Positions 7,675 through 16,927 of a stretch of 64,000 nucleotides of DNA are shown here, piece after piece (within the stretch, counting starts at the first letter, position 1; every line of letters begins with the position of its first letter). The notes under the pieces were generated by a model. It was not told the origin of the DNA and ran no database searches. It saw only the letters and a list, made by a program, of their open reading frames with translations. A program made the translations under genes and the position numbers. Source of the stretch: Bryobacter sp. CoA8 C33 (GTDB lineage: Bacteria; Acidobacteriota; Terriglobia; Bryobacterales; Bryobacteraceae); contig JAINDK010000028.1 of assembly GCA_019931185.1 (NCBI GenBank), positions 1 through 64,000 on the forward strand. The letters run 5' to 3'.

Positions 7675-9183
7675 GTGCAGCTCGTAGTCGTACTCGGAGA
7701 TCAGCTCAATCACAATAGTCTGGCCTTCGACGGCCTCGACCCCGGCCAGGATCTCATCTTCATGGCCGAGGTGGCCGCCGAGGCCAGCTATGTCTGGAGC
7801 CACAAGGCCCGCATTACTCTCTTTCTCGCCGCCATGCGCCACTTCCGCGATGAGCTGCGCGCCCGCGGCTTCCGCGTTGAATACCGCACCCTCGACCACC
7901 CGGCCAATCTCGGCTCGCTCGAAGCGGAAGTCCGCGCCGCCATCGAGCGCCACCAGCCCACCCGCACCGTCTGCGTCGAGCCCGGCGAATACCGCCTGCG
8001 GGAACAGTTTCTCGCCCTCGGCCTCGAGCTGCTCGAAGACCGCCACTTCCTCGCCTCGGCCGCGGACTTCGCCCGCCACGCCGAAGGCCGCAAGCAGTTG
8101 CGCATGGAATACTTCTACCGCGAGATGCGCAAACGCCACGGTTACCTGATGGACGGCGGCAAGCCCGCCGGCGGCGACTGGAACTACGATGAGGAAAACC
8201 GTGGCAGCTTCCCCAAGTCCGGCCCCGGCCCCCTGCCTAGCCCGCTGCGCTTCACCCCCGATGCCATCACTCGCGAGGTGATCGCCCTCGTCAGCCAACG
8301 CTTCGCCTCCCATCCCGGCCGCCTCGATCACTTCGACTGGCCCGTCACCGCCGCCGAGGCCCGTGCCGCCCTCGACGACTTTCTCACGCACCGCCTCGAG
8401 CGCTTCGGCCTCTACCAGGACGCCATGTGGACCGCTGAGCCCTGGCTCTACCACTCCTTCATTTCCTCCTCGCTCAACCTCAAGCTGCTCGACCCGCGCG
8501 AGGTCTGCCAGGCCGCCGAAGACTCGTGGCGCCGCCGCGAGGCGCCGCTGGCCGCCGTCGAAGGCTTCATCCGCCAAATCCTCGGCTGGCGCGAATACGT
8601 CCGCGGCATCTATTGGCGCTACATGCCCGGCTACCTCGACAAGAACGAACTCGGCCACACCGCCCCCCTGCCAGACTTCTTCTGGACCGGTGAGACGGAA
8701 ATGCGCTGCCTCAGCGAGGCGATCGGGCAAACGCTCAACCATGGCTACGCTCATCACATCCAGCGCCTCATGGTCACCGGTCTGTTCACGCTGCTGCTCG
8801 GCGTCGATCCGCGCCGCGTCCACGAGTGGTATCTCGCCGTTTATGTCGATGCCGTCGAATGGGTCGAGCTGCCGAATACCCTCGGCATGAGCCAGTTCGC
8901 TGACGGCGGCATCATGGCCTCCAAACCCTATGCCGCCACCGGCAAGTACATCCAGCGCATGTCGAACTACTGCGCCCATTGCCCCTACGATCCCGCCGAG
9001 TCGGCCGGGCCCAATGCCTGTCCCTTCACCACGCTCTACTGGGACTTCCTCATGCGCCATGAAGCCAGGCTCAGCCGTGTCGGCCGCATGGACATGCAGT
9101 TGCGCAATCTCGTCCGCATCGAGCCGGCCCGCAAGGCCGCCATTCTCACCCAAGCCCAAGCACTCAAGGATAAATACGCATGA
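7675..9183 (+). CDS. phrB: Iron-sulfur (6-4) photolyase, PhrB/FeS-BCP family
   Basis: Light-driven flavoprotein that repairs (6-4) pyrimidine photoproducts in DNA. The 502-residue product has the N-terminal strand L-V-V-V-L-G-D-Q-L of the family and C345, C433, C436 and C449. The spacings of 88, 3 and 13 between these cysteines equal those of the four cluster ligands in Agrobacterium PhrB as I remember them. G-W-R-E-Y-V-R-G and [12 protein letters not shown] are FAD-pocket signatures. The start is GTG at 7675 with no strong ribosome binding site. The stop overlaps the next ATG by four bases, so both are probably translated together. Confidence 0.9.
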   Translation: MQLVVVLGDQLNHNSLAFDGLDPGQDLIFMAEVAAEASYVWSHKARITLFLAAMRHFRDELRARGFRVEYRTLDHPANLGSLEAEVRAAIERHQPTRTVCVEPGEYRLREQFLALGLELLEDRHFLASAADFARHAEGRKQLRMEYFYREMRKRHGYLMDGGKPAGGDWNYDEENRGSFPKSGPGPLPSPLRFTPDAITREVIALVSQRFASHPGRLDHFDWPVTAAEARAALDDFLTHRLERFGLYQDAMWTAEPWLYHSFISSSLNLKLLDPREVCQAAEDSWRRREAPLAAVEGFIRQILGWREYVRGIYWRYMPGYLDKNELGHTAPLPDFFWTGETEMRCLSEAIGQTLNHGYAHHIQRLMVTGLFTLLLGVDPRRVHEWYLAVYVDAVEWVELPNTLGMSQFADGGIMASKPYAATGKYIQRMSNYCAHCPYDPAESAGPNACPFTTLYWDFLMRHEARLSRVGRMDMQLRNLVRIEPARKAAILTQAQALKDKYA

Positions 9184-9890
9184 AGTATGTGATCGCCGCC
9201 GCCTATGGCGGCATTGGCGCCGCCCTCACCCACCGCCTGGCCGCCGCCGGCCATGAACTGCTCCTGCTTGGCCGCAACGGCGATCGCCTCGCCGCCCTCG
9301 GCTCCTCGCTCAACGCCCAGCATGCCGTCGTCGACCTCACGCAGGTCGAGCCCGTCGCCGCCGCCGTCGACAGCTTCGGCCCCATCGACGGGCTGGTCAA
9401 CTGCGCCGGCAGCATCCTGCTCAAGCCCGCCCACATCACCACCGAGGCCGAGTTTGAGCAGACGCTCAACACCAATCTCAAGACGGCCTTTGCCTGCTTG
9501 CGCGCCGCTGTCAAGAGCATGCCCCAGGGCGGCTCGGTGGTGCTCATCTCGACGGCCGCCGCGCGCATCGGCTACGCCAACCATGAGGCGATCGCCGCCG
9601 CCAAGGCTGGCGTCATGGGCCTCGCCTTGTCGGCCGCCGCCACTTACGCCCCGCGGCAGATCCGCGTGAATTGTGTCGCCCCCGGTCTGGTCGATACCCC
9701 GCTCGCCAGCCGCATCACCGGCAACGAGATGGCGCTCAAGGCCTCCCAGGCCATGCATGCCCTCGGCCGCATCGGCAAGCCCGATGAGGTGGCGGCGATG
9801 ATCGAATTCCTGCTCGCCCCGGCCAACAGCTGGATTACCGGGCAGGTCTTTGGTGTCGATGGGGGCTTGGGTACGCTGCGGGCCAAGTAG
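9180..9890 (+). CDS. Short-chain dehydrogenase-like protein lacking the catalytic Tyr
   Basis: The 236-residue protein has a Rossmann fold: A-A-A-Y-G-G-I-G at 6-13 replaces the standard TGxxxGxG, N-C-A-G at 74-77, N99, S124, and the C-terminal P-G-L-V-D-T-P loop. K142 is in place, but the residue four before it is I138 where SDR enzymes have Tyr, in the block [10 protein letters not shown] remember the same NHEA block in photolyase-linked SDRs, so this is likely a family trait and not a mutation. Oxidoreductase activity may be lost or use H135. Translational overlap with the photolyase gene ties it to that pathway. Confidence 0.75.
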   Translation: MKYVIAAAYGGIGAALTHRLAAAGHELLLLGRNGDRLAALGSSLNAQHAVVDLTQVEPVAAAVDSFGPIDGLVNCAGSILLKPAHITTEAEFEQTLNTNLKTAFACLRAAVKSMPQGGSVVLISTAAARIGYANHEAIAAAKAGVMGLALSAAATYAPRQIRVNCVAPGLVDTPLASRITGNEMALKASQAMHALGRIGKPDEVAAMIEFLLAPANSWITGQVFGVDGGLGTLRAK

Positions 9891-9905
9891 AAGGCGAAGT
9901 AGGGT

Positions 9906-9980
<75 letters not shown>

Positions 9981-9993
9981 GGATCGGAAGGAA

Positions 9994-11127
9994 CTAAACC
10001 TCAGGGTAGCGCTCTTGCCAGGGCCCCGTCAAACCAAAGGGTTCGAGCGCCGCGAGCAGGCTCCGGGCGACGGTGGCGGCGTCATGGTGCTCACGGGTGT
10101 GGATGGCGGCGTGCCGGCCGATGCTGTGCCGCGCCTCCGGATTGAGCGCCAGCCAGGCCATGTAGTGCTCAAGCTGCTCCTGCTCGGCCAGCCCCGGGTC
10201 GATGCGGATGGCCGCGGCTTCCGGCAGGTCCTCGGTCTCGAGGCTGCGCGTGAGAACAACCGGGCGGCCAATGCCCATCAGGCGCGTGGCGATGCCGCTC
10301 GATTCCCCGGCCAGCGGCCAGCGGAGATTGAGCCCGGCGTCGAGTGCGTGCGCCTGCAGCCACCATTCCGCCTCGGGCAGATAGCCGCGGCGCAGCACCC
10401 AGCGCTCGGCCAGCTCCGGGGCGAGCGCCCGCTCGAGTTCCTCGCCGACAAAGCGGCCCTGCACGAGCAGCCGCAGCGGCACGCCGGCGCGCACCAGACG
10501 CCCGGCGGCGCGCAGCACGACGGCCAGACGCTTGGATTCCCGCAAGTGCCCCAGCACCGCGAACAGGCAAGCCTCGCGGCCGGTGCCGAGCACCTGCTCG
10601 CGGTAAGTGTCGATCTCGCGGTAGCTGTACTCCGGGGGCGGCACGAACAGATGGGGCAGCACCAGAACCGGCGCCGTGGGGGCGTGTTCGCCGACGGCCC
10701 GCGCCGCGGCCGGGTTATGGACGACAACGAGCCGGGCCCGCTCGCAGAGCCGCTTGAGCAGTGGCCGCGCGAAATAGCGCATGTCGGCCCCGCTCTGCCC
10801 GCGGCTTTGCCAGTAACGGGCGGCGGCTTCTTCAAACCAGGCCCCATAGTTGTAGACGAATTCGGCGATGTACTGCTCCCGGCTGAGCCGCCCGAGCAGG
10901 AGGTGGTGCAGACAGGCATCGTGCAGCAGCACGACGCCGGGCTCGGCCAGTGCCCGGTCATAGAGGGCGCCATGCAGGGCGTTGTTGCCGATGTGGTAAA
11001 GATTCAGCTCGCCCGGCTGATTGAGACGCAAGCTGACATGCTCGCGCAGGCGTCCGGCAAGGGCCTCGGCGTATTCGGCCACTCCCGTCGGCGCCGGCGG
11101 CAGCGGCGCGAAGTAGCCCAGCGTCAT
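9994..11127 (-). CDS. GT4-type glycosyltransferase
   Basis: The 377-residue protein has the two Rossmann lobes of GT-B enzymes. It opens M-T-L-G-Y-F-A-P-L-P-P-A-P-T-G-V-A-E-Y, the donor-loop start of group 1 transferases. Later come L-F-A-V-L-G-H-L-R-E-S-K-R-L, typical of the second lobe, and A-G-E-S-S-G-I-A-T-R-L-M-G-I-G-R-P-V-V, which stands for the usual ExxxxxxxE nucleotide-sugar motif. Acceptor and sugar are unknown; a cell-envelope or exopolysaccharide role is a guess. The start overlaps the yggS stop by four bases. There are no membrane segments. Confidence 0.8.
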   Translation of the reverse strand: MTLGYFAPLPPAPTGVAEYAEALAGRLREHVSLRLNQPGELNLYHIGNNALHGALYDRALAEPGVVLLHDACLHHLLLGRLSREQYIAEFVYNYGAWFEEAAARYWQSRGQSGADMRYFARPLLKRLCERARLVVVHNPAAARAVGEHAPTAPVLVLPHLFVPPPEYSYREIDTYREQVLGTGREACLFAVLGHLRESKRLAVVLRAAGRLVRAGVPLRLLVQGRFVGEELERALAPELAERWVLRRGYLPEAEWWLQAHALDAGLNLRWPLAGESSGIATRLMGIGRPVVLTRSLETEDLPEAAAIRIDPGLAEQEQLEHYMAWLALNPEARHSIGRHAAIHTREHHDAATVARSLLAALEPFGLTGPWQERYPEV

Positions 11128-11789
11128 TGTGGCTTCTGCCGCTTGCCGAACAGGGCCGTGCCGACGCGCACGATGGTCGAGCCCTCTTCGATGGCTACCT
11201 CGAGGTCGTTGGACATGCCCATCGACAGATGCGGGAGGCCAAAGGCGGCGGCGAGCTCACGCAGGCGGGCAAAATAGGGGCGGGCCGTCTCGGCGTCTTC
11301 GTCCCAAGGCGGCATGGTCATCAGGCCCGTCAGCCGCAGCTTCGGGCAGGCGGCGATGGCGTCAACCAGGGCCGGCAGATCCGCCGGGTCGCAGCCGTGC
11401 TTGGCCTGCTCGGAGGAAAGCTTGACCTCGATCAACACCTGCTTTTCGCCGGTGGCTGCTTCGTCAAGCCGGCGCGCGAGCTTGGCCGAGTCGACCGTGT
11501 GGAAGTGGGTGAACAGTTCAGCCGCCTTGCGTGACTTGTTCGACTGCAGGTGGCCAATCAGGTGGAAGCGCGCCCCGGCCAGGCCGGAGACAAGCGGGTA
11601 CTTGCCTTCGAACTCCTGGACATAGTTCTCGCCGAAGTCGCGCAATCCGAGGGCATAGGCCTCGAGGATGGACTCGGCGGGAAAGACCTTCGTTACCGCC
11701 AGCAACAACACATCCTCAGGCCGGCGTCCCGCCCGGGCACAGGCCCGGGCGAGGCGGTCTTCCACTTCAGCTAATCGTTCAGACAACAC
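11124..11789 (-). CDS. yggS: YggS/PROSC-family pyridoxal-phosphate protein
   Basis: A PLP-binding protein thought to hold and deliver pyridoxal phosphate; no enzyme activity is established. At 221 residues it is close to family size. K34 in L-A-V-T-K-V is the PLP lysine, followed by D-F-G-E-N-Y-V-Q-E, then H-L-I-G-H-L-Q-S-N-K, G-L-M-T-M-P-P, the S-M-G-M-S-N-D phosphate loop and V-R-V-G-T-A-L-F-G at the end. The frame sits 24 bases downstream of the secreted protein gene and overlaps the glycosyltransferase gene, giving a three-gene minus-strand operon. Confidence 0.93.
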   Translation of the reverse strand: MLSERLAEVEDRLARACARAGRRPEDVLLLAVTKVFPAESILEAYALGLRDFGENYVQEFEGKYPLVSGLAGARFHLIGHLQSNKSRKAAELFTHFHTVDSAKLARRLDEAATGEKQVLIEVKLSSEQAKHGCDPADLPALVDAIAACPKLRLTGLMTMPPWDEDAETARPYFARLRELAAAFGLPHLSMGMSNDLEVAIEEGSTIVRVGTALFGKRQKPQ

Positions 11790-11813
11790 CAGACTTCAGT
11801 TTGGCATGGCGGC

Positions 11814-13022
11814 TTAGGGCAGAATCCGGGCCACCTCGGACTCGGGCAGCATGACTGTGAGCCGGATGTAGGCGGCCAGTGCCGGGTCCCCGGCGGATGC
11901 GAGCTGATGCAGGCGGCCGCGGTTCTTCGCCGCCCACTCGCGGAAGGCGCGGGCCGCGCGGAACCAGGCTTGCGGCCGGTCTTCGCGCAGCCGGCTGTGC
12001 GCCACGAAGTGGACCCAGGCCTCCAGTACAAGATCGCGCTGGGGCGCGTTCTCGAGACGGTGAGCTAAACGTTGGTATAACAACGATTTCATCTCTTCGT
12101 TCGCGACGGTCAAGCCGGGCTTCTGCTCCAGTTGAAACTTCTCGATTTCCGTCAGCACGCTGCGGATGGCCGTATCGTCAAAGGCCACGGTTTCCGCCTT
12201 GTGGCGCAATGCGAAGCCGTTCGGCTCGATCTCCCGCGTGGAGGTATGGGTGGCGCGAACCTTTGCCGCTTCGGCCTCGAGCGGGGGCACGCCGCGCAGG
12301 CGCGCGGCCAAGCGGTTGAAATCACGGAAAAGGCCTTCAAACTCCTCGGCGCGGTTCCCGGCGCAGCGCCGGGCGGCGAGATGGCGGACGAGAAAGGCGC
12401 GGTAGTGCAACAGAAGGCTCCGGCCGAGCGGGGCCGGCAGCAGGCCCGCAAGCTCGAGCGTCGAATTGTGCAGGGCGGTGTAACGGATCGCTTCGACAAA
12501 CTCGCGGTCCGACTCGCGCGCTTGATCGAGGGCAATTAGCAGGCTGGGAAGATACTCAAGCTCGCTGCTCCTGGCCAGGAGCGCCTCAGCCAGGCGCCCC
12601 ACCTCGACGGCGGAGCGCACATGGCGGGTTGCCATCTCAAACTCGCGGCGGCCGGCTTCGATCGCGACGCGGTAGTAGTCTCCCGGGTCGGAGACCTCGG
12701 CATCGGCGCAACCGGCCAGGGGGGAAACCAGACGCAAGGGGAAGTCGAGTGCCGCCTGCGTCTCACGGTCGAAGCTGGTCCGATAGACAAGCCAAGCGCG
12801 CAGGGCAACGGTCTTGTCGGCCCCGGCCAGATGAAAAGCTTCCTCGGCGAGAGGCGTGATTTGCCGCGGGGCGAGCTTGGCGGAAGGCAGCAAGGCCAGA
12901 ATTACCGCGCCGGAATAAGGAGCCGGCAAAGCACGGGCGAGGGCGAGCCGCGCTTCGAGTTCGATTGGCAGGGGGTCGTTGGCCGCGGCCAGGAGCCAAA
13001 GGAAAGCCAAGGCAAACGCCAT
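11814..13022 (-). CDS. Secreted helical protein of unknown function
   Basis: I start at 13022, where M-A-F-A-L-A-F-L-W-L-L-A-A-A gives a clear signal peptide cut near A-A-N-D. The longer frame to 13157 only adds sequence that belongs to the duplicated block. The mature part, about 385 residues, is helix-rich with many Ala, Leu, Glu and Arg residues and no motif I know (for example R-R-E-F-E-M-A-T-R-H, L-L-Q-R-L-A-H-R-L-like blocks near the end). It resembles tetratrico-type helical repeats only loosely. First gene of an operon with yggS and a glycosyltransferase. Confidence 0.65.
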   Translation of the reverse strand: MAFALAFLWLLAAANDPLPIELEARLALARALPAPYSGAVILALLPSAKLAPRQITPLAEEAFHLAGADKTVALRAWLVYRTSFDRETQAALDFPLRLVSPLAGCADAEVSDPGDYYRVAIEAGRREFEMATRHVRSAVEVGRLAEALLARSSELEYLPSLLIALDQARESDREFVEAIRYTALHNSTLELAGLLPAPLGRSLLLHYRAFLVRHLAARRCAGNRAEEFEGLFRDFNRLAARLRGVPPLEAEAAKVRATHTSTREIEPNGFALRHKAETVAFDDTAIRSVLTEIEKFQLEQKPGLTVANEEMKSLLYQRLAHRLENAPQRDLVLEAWVHFVAHSRLREDRPQAWFRAARAFREWAAKNRGRLHQLASAGDPALAAYIRLTVMLPESEVARILP

Positions 13023-13039
13023 GTCCGCAGCATAGCGCA

Positions 13040-13142
13040 GCCGGGCGTCGGCCTTGCTCGAGCGGGGGGAGGCGCCGCTGGCGCTTGAGGAGAGCCGGTT
13101 TCGCGTTGAAGTCACGCCGAAGAGTACGTGGCTCGAGGCCTG
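13040..13142. repeat. Direct repeat, copy of the start of the gene at 13235 (partner 13284-13386)
   Basis: 103 bases at 13040-13142 match 13284-13386, offset 244, with only three mismatches by my alignment. The partner lies inside the coding start of the nuclease-like gene. In this copy the same frame reads A-L-L-E-R-G-E-A-P-L-A-L-E-E-S-R and then meets TGA directly after the repeat, so it encodes nothing useful. Confidence 0.85.
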
Positions 13143-13144
13143 AG

Positions 13145-13194
13145 AAAGGAAAGCCAAGGCAGGCGCTAAGCTCGCGGCATAGCGCAGCCGGGCG
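13145..13194. repeat. Direct repeat, decayed copy of the start of the secreted-protein gene (partner 12998-13047)
   Basis: 50 bases at 13145-13194 match 12998-13047 at offset 147 with seven mismatches. The original contains the ATG and signal-peptide codons of the minus-strand gene; in this copy the start codon (CAT on +) has become TAA-like sequence. Together with the 103-base repeat it shows that the whole divergent junction was duplicated in tandem and the first copy lost its spacer. Confidence 0.75.
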
Positions 13195-13234
13195 CTTCTT
13201 GGTTTGGCAGGCCGTTTGCAGGGATGAGGAAGCG

Positions 13235-14710
13235 ATGGGACCAGACCGGATCGCCAGCACGATTGCCGAGTTTGTTGCCTCCTGCCGGGCGCCGGCCTTG
13301 CTCGAGCGGGGGGAGGCGCCGCTGGCGCTTGAGGAGAGCCGGTTTCGCGTCGAAGTCACGCCGAAGGGTACGTGGCTCGAGGCCTGGGATGAGCAGCGTG
13401 TCTGGTCGCGCCGCATCCTGCGCGTGGCCTCGCGGACAGGGAAGAAATTGGAACTGGAGGCGTTTCGATTCGGGAAAAAGAACCTGCCGGTGTCGTTGAT
13501 CGACAGTGCGGACGCGCGTTCGGCGCCGGCGCTCGACAAGACGCGGCGGTCGGCGTTTTCCGAACAGTTCCGGCTTTTTCTCAACCGGCATTACGGGGCC
13601 TGGCGTTGGGAGGCGTTCCGCAGCGAGGCCAAGCTGGAGCACTCGTTTTCGCCGGTCTTTCCGACCGCTCTGCTGACCAGGGGCAATCAAGCCGTGGCGG
13701 CGCTGGGGGCGCCGGCGCGGGACACGGGTTTTCATGCGCTGACCTTCGCACTGGTGTGGCTTGACTGGGTGCGGCGCGAGCACGGGGAGCGGGCGGCGGC
13801 CCGGCTGCTGCTGTATCTGCCGGAGGCCCATGCGGGGGCGGTGATACCGCTGGCGCGGCAACTGGCGCCGGGCCGTTTGGTGATCGATATCTGGCTATAT
13901 GACGGCGAGGGCCAGGAGCGGCTGCTCGACCCGGCCGATTGCGGCAATTTGAGCTCGACGCTATGCCCGCGCTACAGCCGGCTGGGGGGGCCGGCCTGGT
14001 GGCTTGAGTACCTCGAGCGGCAGCCGCTGCTCGATTGCCTGGAGGAGCCGGACGGGGCGATCAGCTACCGGTTGCGGGGGCTTGAGCTGGCGCGGCTGTC
14101 GGCTGCCGGCGGCGGCAATTGCCTGCCGGCACTCAGTTGGGGGCTGGGCCGGCGCCGGACGGCACGCTCGGAGGGGCTGGCGGGCTTTGAGGCGCTGTTC
14201 CGGGAAGTGGCCGCGACGCGACAGGCCGCCCCGGCCGAGCGCACTCACCCGCAATACCTTGCCGAACCGGAGCGCTGGCTGGAAAGCCAGGTGCGGCGGC
14301 ATCTGGCCGAGATCGACCCTGGCCTTGATGCGGCCTGTTTGTATGGGCAATCGATTGGGGTGATGGGGCGGCACCGCACCTCGCTTGACCTGCTGGGGAT
14401 CGGCTATGACGGGCGGCTGGCGATCCTGGAGCTGAAGGCGAGCGAGGACATTCATCTGCCGCTGCAAGCCTTTGATTACTGGCTGCGGGTGCGGCAGCAC
14501 CTGGCCCGCGGGGAGTTTGGCGCGAGCGGCTACTTTCCCGGCCGCGAGATCAGCCGGCAGGATCCGGAACTGTTTTTGGTCTCACCTTCGCTGCACTTTC
14601 ATCCGATGACACAGGTGGTGACCGGATATCTGCCGCCCAGTTGCCCGATCCGGCAAATTGGCGTGAATGCGCAATGGCGGGAACGTCTGGATGTCGTCTT
14701 ACGTAGATAG
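13235..14710 (+). CDS. Large protein with a C-terminal PD-(D/E)XK nuclease-like domain
   Basis: I start at the ATG at 13235 (ribosome binding site GAGGAAG); the frame stays open to 12965 but that part lies in the duplicated block. The product has 491 residues. The C-terminus has D385 in S-L-D-L-L-G-I, then L-A-I-L-E399-L-K401 and a following helix L-Q-A-F-D-Y-W, the D...ExK layout of NucS-like and related nucleases. The N-terminal 370 residues are unfamiliar, with motifs such as W-R-W-E-A-F and L-L-Y-L-P-E-A. A role in DNA repair or defence is possible but unproven. It is followed 12 bases later by a membrane-type protein. Confidence 0.65.
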   Translation: MGPDRIASTIAEFVASCRAPALLERGEAPLALEESRFRVEVTPKGTWLEAWDEQRVWSRRILRVASRTGKKLELEAFRFGKKNLPVSLIDSADARSAPALDKTRRSAFSEQFRLFLNRHYGAWRWEAFRSEAKLEHSFSPVFPTALLTRGNQAVAALGAPARDTGFHALTFALVWLDWVRREHGERAAARLLLYLPEAHAGAVIPLARQLAPGRLVIDIWLYDGEGQERLLDPADCGNLSSTLCPRYSRLGGPAWWLEYLERQPLLDCLEEPDGAISYRLRGLELARLSAAGGGNCLPALSWGLGRRRTARSEGLAGFEALFREVAATRQAAPAERTHPQYLAEPERWLESQVRRHLAEIDPGLDAACLYGQSIGVMGRHRTSLDLLGIGYDGRLAILELKASEDIHLPLQAFDYWLRVRQHLARGEFGASGYFPGREISRQDPELFLVSPSLHFHPMTQVVTGYLPPSCPIRQIGVNAQWRERLDVVLRR

Positions 14711-14722
14711 AATGAGGGAAGA

Positions 14723-15589
14723 ATGATGAGTCTGCTGAGGCAGTTTCGCGAAGCCGTCGGTTCGCTGAACCCGCACGAAGTGCGGGACGCCGCCGAGCGC
14801 CGGATATCCGTGCATCTGATCGCGTCCAAGGCTTCCTCCTACTCGGCGATGGCCGACTGGTTGTTGCCGGAAGGGCTGAGCCGGGCCAAGCGCGAAGAGG
14901 CCTCGCGGATGATCTATCTCGAGGGGGAAGACAAGCGCCCGGAAAAGTTTGATTTGGAGATCTACGCCGAGGATGCGATCGCGCCGGTAGGGGCCTTCAT
15001 CTTTGAGAAGGAAGACCCGCGGCGGGTGGTGCGGGCGATTCTTGACCGGCAAGAGCATCTCGGTTTGCCGCTGGCACGGCTGTTTCCACCGTTCCGGGAG
15101 GAAGTTTGCGCGCGGCTGATCCACAAGCTTTCGCTTGAGAACGCGATGTTCTCGGTGGCGACGGCGCTGCCGAATATCGCTCCGTTTTTGGGGATCGGCT
15201 GGGCGGTGGGGGAGTTTGCTTCTGATTCGGTGGTATTGACGATGAATCAGTTGCGGCTGGCCTTCTATCTGGGTGCGGCGAATGACCGTCCGGTCGGCTA
15301 CGGGCCGCAGCGGGCAGAAGTGGGTTCAATCATTGCCGGTGCTTTCGGCTGGCGCGCGGTGGCGCGGGAATTGGTGGGGAAGATTCCGATGGGGGGCGGC
15401 TTGGCGCCGAAGGCGGCGGTAGCCTACGCGGGCACTTATGTGGTGGGCCGGAGCCTCGAGCGCTATTACCGCTTTGGCTATAAATACACGCGGGCGGAGC
15501 GCCGGGCGGCCTATGAAGACGCTTTCGAGAAGGGCAAGAGCATTGCCACGGGGTTGATCGAGCGCTTCAAGGGACGCAAGAGCGCTTAG
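14723..15589 (+). CDS. DUF697-like membrane-associated protein
   Basis: The 288-residue product has a soluble N-terminal half (residues 1-130) and a C-terminal half with hydrophobic stretches: F-S-V-A-T-A-L-P-N-I-A-P-F-L-G-I near 150, then S-I-I-A-G-A-F-G-W and P-K-A-A-V-A-Y-A-G-T-Y-V-V-G-R. This resembles DUF697/YcjF C-terminal domains found near GTPases, but I see no GTP-binding motif. Two adjacent ATG codons (14723 and 14726) follow a purine-rich stretch. It lies 12 bases after the nuclease-like gene and may work with it at the membrane. Function unknown. Confidence 0.6.
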   Translation: MMSLLRQFREAVGSLNPHEVRDAAERRISVHLIASKASSYSAMADWLLPEGLSRAKREEASRMIYLEGEDKRPEKFDLEIYAEDAIAPVGAFIFEKEDPRRVVRAILDRQEHLGLPLARLFPPFREEVCARLIHKLSLENAMFSVATALPNIAPFLGIGWAVGEFASDSVVLTMNQLRLAFYLGAANDRPVGYGPQRAEVGSIIAGAFGWRAVARELVGKIPMGGGLAPKAAVAYAGTYVVGRSLERYYRFGYKYTRAERRAAYEDAFEKGKSIATGLIERFKGRKSA

Positions 15590-15646
15590 CGCGGCGGGGC
15601 CGGGCGCAAGGCCGTCCGGGTCCTGTGATAGCTTGGACGTTTCGCT

Positions 15647-16927
15647 ATGACACAGCAAAGTGAGCAAAAGAGCTTCTACGGCTGGTGGATTGTCGCCTTC
15701 GCCTTTTTGACCTTCGGCATCTCGACGGGTATTCCCTATTACGGGATGCCCTTCTTTTACGACTATTACGAGAAGACTTTCGGCTGGACGCGGAAGGACA
15801 TTACGCTGGGCTTTCCGTTGGCGGCGACGCTGACGCTTTGGGTGGGGCCGATGATTGTGCACCGGTTCAGCCCGCGGAAGCTGCTGACGATCGGCACGGG
15901 ATTGACGGGGCTGGCGTTTTTGGGATTTGGCTCGATGGGCGGGACCTTGCCGGTCTACTATGCGATCTGGGTGCTGTATACGCTCGGCTATATCCTGTCG
16001 GGGCCGATTGTGCACCAGGTGATAGTCAGCCAGTGGTTCCGCAAGAATCGCGGCAAGGCGATGGCGATTGTGTATACAGGCGTGGGGCTGATCGCGGGCA
16101 TCTCGCAGAAGGCGATTGCCAAGCCGCTGACGGAGGCATATGGATTCCAGACGGCGCTGATGATGATTGGCGGCATCATGCTGCTGGCCTGGCCGATTGC
16201 GCTGATTCTGATGCGGGACAGGCCGTCGGAGAAGGGGCAGTTCCCCGACGGGGCGAGCTTTGCGCCCGCCGAGACGAAGGCCGAGCCGAAGAGTTTTTCC
16301 TACCTGGTGAGCCAGCCGGCATTCTGGCTGCTGCTGATCGGCAGTTGCTGCTCGATCGGTTCAATCGGCTCGATCAACCAGCATATGAAGTTTGTCTTCA
16401 AGGAACAGGGCTTCACCGAGCAGAGCGTGTTGAACCAGATGAGCGCCGATGCGACGCAATACATCCTTTGGAGTTCGATTGCGGGGCGGCTGGTGATGGG
16501 TTGGCTGGCGGACCGTTTCTCGAAGAAGATCGTGATGATGGTGACTTACTTCCTGGTGGCGGGTACGATTCCGCTGCTGCTGCTGGTGCGGCCGGGCCAG
16601 GACATGAATCTGTACCTGTTCGCGGTGCTGTTCGGGTTTGGCATGGGGGCGGACTATATGCTGATTCCGCTGATGGCAGCCGAGCAGTTTGGCTTGAACA
16701 CGCTGGCGCGGGCGATGGCGATTATTCTGCCGACGGATACGATCGGGCAGACGTGGTTTCCCTATGGGGTGTCGTGGTTGCGCGAAAATTATGGTGACTA
16801 CGGCATGGCGCTGAACGTGGTGTTCGTGATGGCGGCCGTGGGGGCATTGGCCGTGGCGCTGTTGCCCGGCTCAAAGAAGGACAATGAGGTACTTCCAATA
16901 CAAGACGCTCAACGAGCTGGAAGCTGA
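15647..16927 (+). CDS. MFS transporter, oxalate/formate antiporter-like (OFA) group
   Basis: A 12-helix carrier of 426 residues. The start S-F-Y-G-W-W-I-V-A-F-A-F-L-T-F-G and the later W-F-R-K-N-R-G-K-A-M-A with G-R-L-V-M-G-W-L-A-D-R-F between helices 8 and 9 are typical of OFA and monocarboxylate-type MFS carriers. It probably moves a small organic anion across the inner membrane; the substrate cannot be read from sequence. Its last 44 bases overlap the start of the flavin oxidoreductase, which suggests coupled expression and a joint uptake-and-reduction role. Confidence 0.85.
   Translation: MTQQSEQKSFYGWWIVAFAFLTFGISTGIPYYGMPFFYDYYEKTFGWTRKDITLGFPLAATLTLWVGPMIVHRFSPRKLLTIGTGLTGLAFLGFGSMGGTLPVYYAIWVLYTLGYILSGPIVHQVIVSQWFRKNRGKAMAIVYTGVGLIAGISQKAIAKPLTEAYGFQTALMMIGGIMLLAWPIALILMRDRPSEKGQFPDGASFAPAETKAEPKSFSYLVSQPAFWLLLIGSCCSIGSIGSINQHMKFVFKEQGFTEQSVLNQMSADATQYILWSSIAGRLVMGWLADRFSKKIVMMVTYFLVAGTIPLLLLVRPGQDMNLYLFAVLFGFGMGADYMLIPLMAAEQFGLNTLARAMAIILPTDTIGQTWFPYGVSWLRENYGDYGMALNVVFVMAAVGALAVALLPGSKKDNEVLPIQDAQRAGS

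Noticed and set aside
12965-13234. N-terminal extension of the nuclease-like protein
   Set aside because: The extra 90 residues come from the duplicated block in the wrong frame, rich in Arg and Gly, and the ATG at 13235 has a good ribosome binding site.
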